Shown here: in pieces, positions 1-6,060 of the stretch
Layout of the letters: each line of letters starts with the position of its first letter
Position numbering within the stretch: position 1 is the stretch's first letter
From: Bacteroidales bacterium UBA1722
Lineage (GTDB): Bacteria > Bacteroidota > Bacteroidia > Bacteroidales > UBA932
Length of the DNA stretch: 6,717 nucleotides
Assembly: GCA_002317435.1 (NCBI GenBank)
Contig: DCIQ01000084.1
Span: forward strand, 7,448-14,164
Direction: 5' to 3'
Program-made: the position numbers and the translations under genes
The notes under the pieces: model-generated
What the model was told of the DNA's origin: nothing
What the model saw: only the letters and a program-made list of their open reading frames with translations
The model's database searches: none

Positions 1-2432
1 CCATCGCCGGCCCTGACGGCAGATGGAACGTCGTCATCCCCTCCACCCCTGCCGGCACCGGATATATTCTTACCGTCTCCGCCCCCTCCCGCACCCTTAC
101 ATACCGTGATGTCGCTTTCGGAGAAGTATGGCTCTGTTCCGGCCAGTCGAATATGGCCTTCCGCACTGACGAATTGTGTTCCGAAGAGCATAAGTCACTG
201 GCAGACTATGCGGATACCCACCCGCAGATACGGCTTTTCGACATGAAGTGCATCAGGAATACCGGTGACGAAATCTGGGATTCGACCGCATACGCTCCCT
301 TGAACCGTCTTGAATATTTCGGACAGACAGAATGGAAAGAGTGCGACCGGGCCGCCGCAGAGAGATTCTCTGCCATAGGCTTCGCCTTCGGCCGATATCT
401 CGCAGACTCCCTCCAGGTCCCGATAGGTCTGATTCTGAATGCAGTCGGCGGCTCCCCTGCCGAGTCCTGGATAAGCCGCAGCACTCTGGAAAACGAATTC
501 CCGGATATCCTTACCACCTGGGAGAAGAACGATTTCGTAATGCCGTGGGTCCGCCGGAGGGCGGCACAGAATATCGAAAACGCCCCAAATCCCCTGCAGA
601 GACACCCCTACCACCCCTGCTATCTTTTCGAATCGGGGATTGCGCCTCTGGCGGGATATCCTCTGCGCGGGGTGTTGTGGTATCAGGGCGAGTCCAACGC
701 ACACAATATCGAAGTGCACGAAAGGCTCTTCCGTCTTCTGGTCAGCGACTGGCGCAGATGGTGGGGAGATGACACCCTCCCCTTCTGTTTCGTTCAGCTC
801 TCGTCCATCGGACGTCCTTCGTGGCCCTGGTTCAGGGACAGTCAGAGACGTCTCGCAGACGGGATACCGTTCTGCCACATGGCAGTCAGCAGCGACCTCG
901 GCCATCCGACCAATGTCCATCCGACACATAAAACGGCCGTCGCGGAAAGACTCGGCCGTCAGGCACTCCATAATGTTTACGGATTCTCATCACTCACCCC
1001 TTCCGGCCCCGTACCCGTTTCCGCAGTAAGTGACCGCGGCAGCATGACAGTCACATTCGAATGGGGTGACGGCCTCCACGGAAAGGTTCAGGAGAGTGCT
1101 CCCGACGGCAGTATCCTCACCTTCGAGCTCGCCGGGGAGGATGAGCAGTTCCGGCCCGCATCATACAGCATAAACGGCCCGCAGATAACTCTCCGGAGCC
1201 CATCAGTCCCGAATCCCCGCTACGTCCGCTACGGCTGGCAGCCCTATACTGAAGCCAACCTCGTGAACTCGGCGGGCCTCCCCGCCTCCACCTTCAGACT
1301 CGAAGCCACCGGCCTGAACTGCCCCGACTTCCCCGGCGGAGGAGGCATAGGTGTATCGGGCCATTTCGCAGGAATCACCGGCGGACGGCTGACAGTGGCG
1401 GGAGGGTGCAACTTCCCCGGTGTTCCGGCCTCCGCCGGCGGTGCCAAAGTATTCTATCCGGAGATCTGGACCTGCATCCCGGGGACTGAAGGATGGAAAA
1501 TGTCAGGAATACTCCCCACACCGACAGCCTACGGGGCAGCGGTAAACATCGGAGAAGACATCATCTGTCTCGGGGGCTCAGGCGGACCGCAGGTGACGGT
1601 GCTCCGGTGGGACAGCGGATCCGATACCCTCCCGGTCCACACCCTGCCCCCCCTCCCCTTCCGGGCGGATAATTTCGCGGCCTGCGCAGATGCTGACAAC
1701 AGGGAGATTTATATTGCCGGAGGCAATATGAACGGCATGCCGTCGAACCGCCTGTTCCGGGGCCGGTATCTGGGAGACCGCATCGAATGGACAGAACTCC
1801 CCTCCTTTCCGGGACCGGCGAGAGTGCAGCCGGTGATGGCCTTCGCCGGGGACAGGATTATTCTGGCCGGCGGGTTCCGATATGCGGCGGGAGATGGCGA
1901 GCCGCAGATACCCGGTGAAGTTCTATGTTACGACATCGCCAATGGCATCTGGAAGGTCGAGACGGCTGTTCCGGACCCGTCACACACCTTCTCCGGAGGA
2001 TGCTGTGCAGCTTATGGGGATTATCTGCTCTTTTTCGGAGGAGTCCGAAAAGACATTTTCTCGGAGGCGCTCAAAGCCCCGGCTCCGGACTATATGCTCC
2101 ACGAACCGGCCTGGTACGGATTCGGAGATGTCCTCTATGCCTACGATACCGGAGCACGGAAGTGGCTTCCTGTTGAGAGGGGCGAACGGTTCGCCCGGGC
2201 AGGAGCAGCGGCGGCGGTCACGGACGGCGGGACGCTGTTTACTGTATGCGGAGAACTGAAACCGGGCATCCGCACGGCGGCCGTCGGAGTCACATCCCTG
2301 TCAGGGCTGCTGTCTGCCGGAGCAGACGGCAGACTTCACTCACTCAAGAGCACCTCAAGTTCCTGCTGGGTAAAGAGGTGGTCATCAGAGAAAATGGCAG
2401 AGATGATACCATTCCGGACGAATACGGAATAG
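1..2432 (+). CDS. Sialate O-acetylesterase fused to cyclically permuted NanM-type mutarotase (5' partial)
   Basis: The frame is open from base 3 to the stop at 2430-2432, giving 809 visible residues; the ATG at 153 is the Met inside the catalytic motif, not the start. The first ~435 residues are a SASA (SGNH-like) esterase: GEVWLCSGQSNM with nucleophile Ser49, GVLWYQGESN (~residues 223-232), and SDLGHPTNVHP with candidate catalytic His306. About 40 residues before the Ser motif look like the end of the usual N-terminal beta-sandwich; the rest, and any signal peptide, lie off the window. From ~residue 440 a Kelch beta-propeller begins (GVSGHFAGI, then AGGCNFPG) and ends in GELKPGIRT (~750-758). 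E. coli NanM has these blocks in the opposite order, so this half is the cyclically permuted form. Inferred role: de-O-acetylation of sialic acids plus anomer interconversion, probably periplasmic or at the cell surface. The last ~30 codons are antisense to the downstream lipoprotein gene and look unlike a normal family C-terminus. Domain calls are firm; substrate is by homology. Confidence 0.9.
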   Translation, partial: IAGPDGRWNVVIPSTPAGTGYILTVSAPSRTLTYRDVAFGEVWLCSGQSNMAFRTDELCSEEHKSLADYADTHPQIRLFDMKCIRNTGDEIWDSTAYAPLNRLEYFGQTEWKECDRAAAERFSAIGFAFGRYLADSLQVPIGLILNAVGGSPAESWISRSTLENEFPDILTTWEKNDFVMPWVRRRAAQNIENAPNPLQRHPYHPCYLFESGIAPLAGYPLRGVLWYQGESNAHNIEVHERLFRLLVSDWRRWWGDDTLPFCFVQLSSIGRPSWPWFRDSQRRLADGIPFCHMAVSSDLGHPTNVHPTHKTAVAERLGRQALHNVYGFSSLTPSGPVPVSAVSDRGSMTVTFEWGDGLHGKVQESAPDGSILTFELAGEDEQFRPASYSINGPQITLRSPSVPNPRYVRYGWQPYTEANLVNSAGLPASTFRLEATGLNCPDFPGGGGIGVSGHFAGITGGRLTVAGGCNFPGVPASAGGAKVFYPEIWTCIPGTEGWKMSGILPTPTAYGAAVNIGEDIICLGGSGGPQVTVLRWDSGSDTLPVHTLPPLPFRADNFAACADADNREIYIAGGNMNGMPSNRLFRGRYLGDRIEWTELPSFPGPARVQPVMAFAGDRIILAGGFRYAAGDGEPQIPGEVLCYDIANGIWKVETAVPDPSHTFSGGCCAAYGDYLLFFGGVRKDIFSEALKAPAPDYMLHEPAWYGFGDVLYAYDTGARKWLPVERGERFARAGAAAAVTDGGTLFTVCGELKPGIRTAAVGVTSLSGLLSAGADGRLHSLKSTSSSCWVKRWSSEKMAEMIPFRTNTE
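2312..2334. repeat. 8-bp inverted repeat at the convergent junction, possible terminator-like hairpin
   Basis: GTCTGCCG (2312-2319) and its exact reverse complement CGGCAGAC (2327-2334) flank a 7-base loop. The repeat begins directly beyond the minus-strand lipoprotein stop codon (2336-2338) and lies inside the 3' end of the plus-strand fusion gene. It could stabilise or end transcripts from either side. No T-run follows on either strand, so it is not a canonical intrinsic terminator; chance occurrence in GC-rich coding DNA is possible. Confidence 0.4.
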
Positions 2433-2833
2433 GGGATGCCGGAATCGGAGAAAAGGGAATAGATTTTCCTGTCTTTCTGTGCGCTGTAGCGCAATGTGAA
2501 TCCGCTGTCCTCCCAGAAGGCGGCGACCTCACCTTTCTCCTGGGTACGGCTGACGGCCACTATGAGCTTCTCCGGATGATTCTTGTGGAACTCATCTATT
2601 ATAGGGAGTTCCCTGCGGCAGTCAGGACATATGGTATGGAAAAAGACTATCATCCCCACGGTCGCCTCCGATATCTCCCGGGAGGTCAGAATCGAACCGT
2701 CTTCCATGGTCAGCGTGAACTCCGGGAGCGGATCTCCGACTACGGGAAGAGGACGATCCGTATCCTTGGAACATCCACAGAAAAGAAGCGCTGAAAGCAA
2801 CAGAACGGAAACAGTCTTATGGGCCATAATCAT
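2336..2833 (-). CDS. TlpA/thioredoxin-like lipoprotein
   Basis: A 165-residue protein. A short basic start and hydrophobic stretch lead to LLFCGC, a plausible lipobox with Cys21 as the lipidated residue, so it is predicted to be exported and membrane-anchored. A thioredoxin-fold domain of the TlpA/peroxiredoxin-like kind follows: PLPEFTLTMEDG near residues 35-46, the redox pair CPDC (Cys69, Cys72) in FFHTICPDCRRELP, and the likely cis-proline at Pro134 in SGIPYSVFV. This suggests periplasmic disulfide exchange, partner unknown. The start may be the ATG at 2833 or the one two codons in (2825-2827); neither has a Shine-Dalgarno sequence, as is common in Bacteroidota. It is divergent from fucI and overlaps the upstream fusion gene tail to tail by 97 bp. 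An intact signal peptide, CxxC and cis-Pro make this the real gene in the overlap. Any link to sugar use is unclear. Confidence 0.85.
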   Translation of the reverse strand: MIMAHKTVSVLLLSALLFCGCSKDTDRPLPVVGDPLPEFTLTMEDGSILTSREISEATVGMIVFFHTICPDCRRELPIIDEFHKNHPEKLIVAVSRTQEKGEVAAFWEDSGFTLRYSAQKDRKIYSLFSDSGIPYSVFVRNGIISAIFSDDHLFTQQELEVLLSE

Positions 2834-2845
2834 ATTATTTAATCG

Positions 2846-2857
2846 CGAAGATATTCG
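2846..2857. promoter_or_regulatory. Near-palindrome upstream of the fuc promoter, candidate operator
   Basis: CGAAgATaTTCG is symmetric at 10 of 12 positions. It lies in the divergent intergenic region and ends 9 bases before the proposed -7 element, where a bound regulator could block or recruit RNA polymerase. A second, overlapping arm pair, AATCG (2841-2845) and CGATT (2856-2860), gives a wider alternative. A fucose-responsive repressor would be a reasonable ligand for such a site, but none is encoded here. Short palindromes arise by chance in A/T-rich leaders, so confidence is low. Confidence 0.3.
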
Positions 2858-2866
2858 ATTTTTGCC

Positions 2867-2874
2867 TATATTTG
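2867..2874 (+). promoter_or_regulatory. Bacteroidota-type -7 promoter element for fucI-fucP
   Basis: TATATTTG matches the Bacteroidota sigma-ABfr -7 consensus TAnnTTTG exactly. Transcription would begin near 2880, giving a leader of about 40 bases before the fucI ATG at 2923. I see no TTTG-like -33 element at the expected distance, so the promoter may rely on an activator. The last bases of the element include a TTG that could be mistaken for a fucI start codon. Confidence 0.6.
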
Positions 2875-2922
2875 AAATCCAATCATGAGATTAAGACAAT
2901 ATTACATTCAATATCAACCATT

Positions 2923-4716
2923 ATGGCAGAAAACAGATTGATCGGGTCATATCCCGTCATCGGTATCCGTCCCGTTATCGACGGACGTCGCGGAGCCCTG
3001 AAGGTTCGCGAATCACTTGAGGACCAGACTATGAATATGGCCAAATCGGCCGCCAAACTATTTCAGGACAATATTTTCTACTCTGACGGCGAACCCGTGA
3101 AAGTAGTTGTCGCAGACACCACCATCGGACGCGTCGGAGAGAGCGCTGCATGTGCCGAAAAATTCAAAAGGGAAGGCGTGGACATCACACTCACGGTCAC
3201 TCCCTGCTGGTGCTATGGCTCCGAGACTATGGACCTGGACCCTATGACCATCAAGGGTGTCTGGGGATTCAACGGGACAGAGCGCCCCGGTGCCGTATAT
3301 CTGGCATCCGTGCTGGCCACACACGCCCAGAAGGGACGTCCCGCGTTCGGAATCTACGGCCGCGACGTTCAGGAAGCGGACTGCACCGAAATCCCTGAAG
3401 ACGTAAAGGAGAAGCTCCTCCGTTTCGGCCGGGCAGCAGTGGCAGCCGCATCCATGAGAGGAAAATCATACCTCCAGATAGGTTCCATCTGTATGGGTAT
3501 CGGCGGTTCCATAATAGACTCCGCCTTCATAGAAGAATATCTCGGAATGCGCGTAGAATCTGTCGATGAAGTGGAGATAATCCGCAGAATGACCGAAAAC
3601 ATCTATGATAAGGCAGAATTCGACAAGGCTCTGGCCTGGACGAAGAAATACTGCCGGGAAGGATGGGACAAGAATCCCGACTTCATCAAGAAATCCCCCG
3701 AACAGAAAGAAAAAGACTGGGAATTCGTGGTCAAGATGATGGTCATCATAAAAGACCTGATGTGCGGAAACAAGAACCTCCCCGCAGGGTGCGAAGAAGA
3801 GATGGTGGGACATAACGCCATCGCCGCAGGATTCCAGGGACAGCGCCAGTGGACAGACTTCTATCCTAACGCTGACTATTCCGAGGCGCTCCTGAACAGT
3901 TCATTCGACTGGAACGGGTCCCGCGAGCCATACATCCTCGCCACTGAAAACGACGTACTGAACGGTCTGGGGATGCTCTTCATGAAACTCCTCACCGGAC
4001 GTGCCCAGATATTCGCCGATGTCCGCACATATTGGAGTCCCGAAGCGGTGAAGAAGGCCACCGGATACGAACTCCGGGGCGTCGCCAAGGAATCCGACGG
4101 GTTCCTGCACCTGATCAACTCGGGCGCAGCCTGTCTGGACGCCTGCGGAGAATGTAAGGATGAAAATGGAAAAGGCATTATGAAGCAGTGGTGGAAAGTC
4201 ACCGAAGAAGACCGGAAGAAGATGCTCGATGCCACTGAGTGGTGTGCCGCCGACAACGGTTACTTCCGCGGCGGCGGATACTCTTCCCGCTACCTCACCC
4301 GTGCCGAAATGCCTGTAACCATGATCCGTCTGAATCTCGTAAAAGGACTCGGTCCGATGCTGCAGATAGCCGAAGGCTGGACCGTGAATCTCCCCGACGA
4401 AATATCCGACAAACTCTGGAAACGCACGGACTATACCTGGCCCTGCACCTGGTTCGCCCCGCGTCTCACCGGAAAGGGAGCGTTCAAGAGTGCCTACGAC
4501 GTAATGAATTGCTGGGGAGCAAATCACGGAGCCATCAGCTACGGCCATATAGGTGCCGACCTGATTACTCTCTGCTCTATCCTCCGCATCCCCGTGGCCA
4601 TGCACAACGTACCCGAAGAGGACATCTTCCGTCCGGCAGCGTGGAATGCATTCGGTATGGACAAGGAAGGACAGGACTACCGTGCCTGTGCCGCTTTCGG
4701 ACCAATGTACAAATAG
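2923..4716 (+). CDS. fucI: L-fucose isomerase
   Basis: A cytoplasmic Mn2+-dependent isomerase converting L-fucose to L-fuculose (the family also acts on D-arabinose), the first step of fucose breakdown. From the ATG at 2923 the product is 597 residues, against about 591 in E. coli FucI, and near-identical blocks run end to end: GIRPVIDGRR, VTPCWCYGSET, WGFNGTERPGAVYLA, AIAAGFQGQR, LNSSFDWNG, FADVRTYWSPEA, EYFRGGGYSSR-like YFRGGGYSSR, LTGKG and GQDYRAC. The metal ligands known from E. coli (Glu337, Asp361, His528) correspond to Glu342 in ATEND, Asp366 in FADVR and His535 in GANHG. The frame is open back to a TTG at 2872, but that lies in the promoter element and would add 17 residues absent from the family, so 2923 is preferred. 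The leader is A/T-rich with no Shine-Dalgarno sequence. It heads a two-gene operon with fucP. The identification is secure. Confidence 0.98.
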   Translation: MAENRLIGSYPVIGIRPVIDGRRGALKVRESLEDQTMNMAKSAAKLFQDNIFYSDGEPVKVVVADTTIGRVGESAACAEKFKREGVDITLTVTPCWCYGSETMDLDPMTIKGVWGFNGTERPGAVYLASVLATHAQKGRPAFGIYGRDVQEADCTEIPEDVKEKLLRFGRAAVAAASMRGKSYLQIGSICMGIGGSIIDSAFIEEYLGMRVESVDEVEIIRRMTENIYDKAEFDKALAWTKKYCREGWDKNPDFIKKSPEQKEKDWEFVVKMMVIIKDLMCGNKNLPAGCEEEMVGHNAIAAGFQGQRQWTDFYPNADYSEALLNSSFDWNGSREPYILATENDVLNGLGMLFMKLLTGRAQIFADVRTYWSPEAVKKATGYELRGVAKESDGFLHLINSGAACLDACGECKDENGKGIMKQWWKVTEEDRKKMLDATEWCAADNGYFRGGGYSSRYLTRAEMPVTMIRLNLVKGLGPMLQIAEGWTVNLPDEISDKLWKRTDYTWPCTWFAPRLTGKGAFKSAYDVMNCWGANHGAISYGHIGADLITLCSILRIPVAMHNVPEEDIFRPAAWNAFGMDKEGQDYRACAAFGPMYK

Positions 4717-4719
4717 GCT

Positions 4720-6054
4720 ATGGAGAAGCAGCACTCAGCACCCTCCAGACTCGTGGAGCGCAGATATCTGGTTACCTTCATTCTGATAACCACTCTCTTC
4801 GCGCTCTGGGGCTTCGCCAATGATATCACGAACCCGATGGTGGCCGCATTCAAGACCACTCTCGAAATTTCCAATTTCAAGGCCGCTTTCGTACAGTTCG
4901 CATTCTACGGCGGATATGCCACCATGGCCATCCCCGCCGCCTTCTTTATCCGCAGATTCAGTTACAAGAGCGGCATCCTGCTCGGTCTCGCCCTCTATGC
5001 GACGGGGGCGTTCATGTTCATCCCCGCCGCAGGTGCCGAGAATTTCCTGCTCTTCTGCATATCACTTTATGTCCTCACATTCGGTCTGGCATTTCTTGAG
5101 ACCACAGCCAACCCATACATCCTCTCCCTGGGCTCCCCCGAAACAGCCACCCGCCGTCTGAACCTCTCCCAGGCTTTCAACCCTATCGGTTCGCTTACCG
5201 GTATGATAATAGCCAGCCAGGTGGTCCTCGCGAACCTCTACAGTAATGCCGATGCCGTCAGCAGCACCTATGGAGTAAGTGATTTCAGCCAGCTGGATGC
5301 CGCCACCAAAGCAGTCATCCGCACCCACGACCTCGAAACCATACGTAACCCCTATGTCGCCATCGGTGTGGTGGTCCTGCTGATGCTGGTGGTTCTGGCC
5401 ATCTTCGTAAAGAAAGAGAATGCCTCCGGAGAACAGACTCGGCAGCCCGATGCCAAATCATCCCTCAGACGTCTGTGGCAGAATAAAATCTACCGCGAAG
5501 GAGTAATCACACAGATGTTCTATGTAGCGGCACAGATAATGTGCTGGACTTTCATAATCCAGTATGCCGGACGTCTGGGTATAGAGAAGAACATCGCCCA
5601 ATGGTGGAACATCGCCGCCATGGCCCTGTTCCTCTGCGGACGTTTCATAGGAACATTCCTGATGAAATATATCAACTCCAGACGGCTGATGATGGTCTTT
5701 GCCATCTGCGCCGCGGTGATGACAGCAGGAGCCATCCTGATCGACGGTCGCGCAGGACTATGCTGCCTGATAGCGGTATCCCTATTCATGAGTATAATGT
5801 TCCCGACCATCTACGGTATCGCACTTGAAGATGTCCGTCAGGACTCCACTTTGGGAGCCGCTTTCCTGGTGATGGCCATCGTGGGCGGAGCGATCATGCC
5901 ACCGCTTCAGGGAGCCATAATAGACCTCGACGAGACTGCTCCGGGAATGTTCGGAGCGGTATCGGCCACCAATTTTTCATTCATACTTCCTCTTATCTGC
6001 TTCCTGGTGGTAGGTATCTACGGATATCGTACCCTGAAGGCTCAGAGAAGATGA
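4720..6054 (+). CDS. fucP: L-fucose:H+ symporter (MFS, FHS family)
   Basis: A 444-residue inner-membrane permease with about 12 hydrophobic helices and a charged cytoplasmic loop near residues 232-252, close in length to E. coli FucP (438). Conserved family blocks include TLFALWGFAN, FAFYGGYATMAIPAA, FLETTANPYI, NLSQAFNPIGS, AAQIMCWTFIIQYA and SIMFPTIYGIAL. Residues known to matter in E. coli are present: Trp38 as Trp30, Glu135 as Glu127, Gln159 as Gln151, Asn162 as Asn154, and the helix-7 Trp in MCWTF. One departure: E. coli Asn43 and Asp46 align with Asp35 and Asn38, a reciprocal swap one helix turn apart. The ATG follows the fucI stop by 3 bp with no separate ribosome site, implying co-transcription and probably coupled translation. 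The stop lies 6 bp from the end of the convergent kinase gene. L-fucose is the likeliest substrate given fucI; FHS relatives also carry glucose or galactose. Confidence 0.93.
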   Translation: MEKQHSAPSRLVERRYLVTFILITTLFALWGFANDITNPMVAAFKTTLEISNFKAAFVQFAFYGGYATMAIPAAFFIRRFSYKSGILLGLALYATGAFMFIPAAGAENFLLFCISLYVLTFGLAFLETTANPYILSLGSPETATRRLNLSQAFNPIGSLTGMIIASQVVLANLYSNADAVSSTYGVSDFSQLDAATKAVIRTHDLETIRNPYVAIGVVVLLMLVVLAIFVKKENASGEQTRQPDAKSSLRRLWQNKIYREGVITQMFYVAAQIMCWTFIIQYAGRLGIEKNIAQWWNIAAMALFLCGRFIGTFLMKYINSRRLMMVFAICAAVMTAGAILIDGRAGLCCLIAVSLFMSIMFPTIYGIALEDVRQDSTLGAAFLVMAIVGGAIMPPLQGAIIDLDETAPGMFGAVSATNFSFILPLICFLVVGIYGYRTLKAQRR

Positions 6055-6060
6055 GGTTAT

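Noticed and set aside
153..155. ATG at 153 as start of the esterase gene
   Set aside because: It is the Met of GQSNM. The frame is open upstream and encodes the family's expected preceding residues, including the catalytic Ser.
195..971. 258-codon minus-strand frame opposite the esterase
   Set aside because: Antisense shadow of a clear SASA domain; no recognisable motif or domain.
2296..2306. CCCTGTCAGGG small palindrome
   Set aside because: Only a 4-bp stem with a 3-base loop inside coding sequence; expected by chance.
2246..2794. 182-codon plus-strand frame over the lipoprotein gene
   Set aside because: Antisense to a gene with an intact signal peptide, CxxC and cis-Pro; its own translation shows no domain.
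2872..2874. TTG start for fucI giving 614 residues
   Set aside because: It overlaps the -7 promoter element and adds 17 residues not seen in FucI; the ATG at 2923 fits the family length.
2897..2904. TAATATTG on the minus strand as the lipoprotein -7 element
   Set aside because: One mismatch to TAnnTTTG with no supporting -33 element; too weak in A/T-rich sequence to list.
3901..4734. 277-codon minus-strand frame opposite fucI
   Set aside because: Antisense to highly conserved FucI blocks; the long opening reflects GC-rich codon bias.
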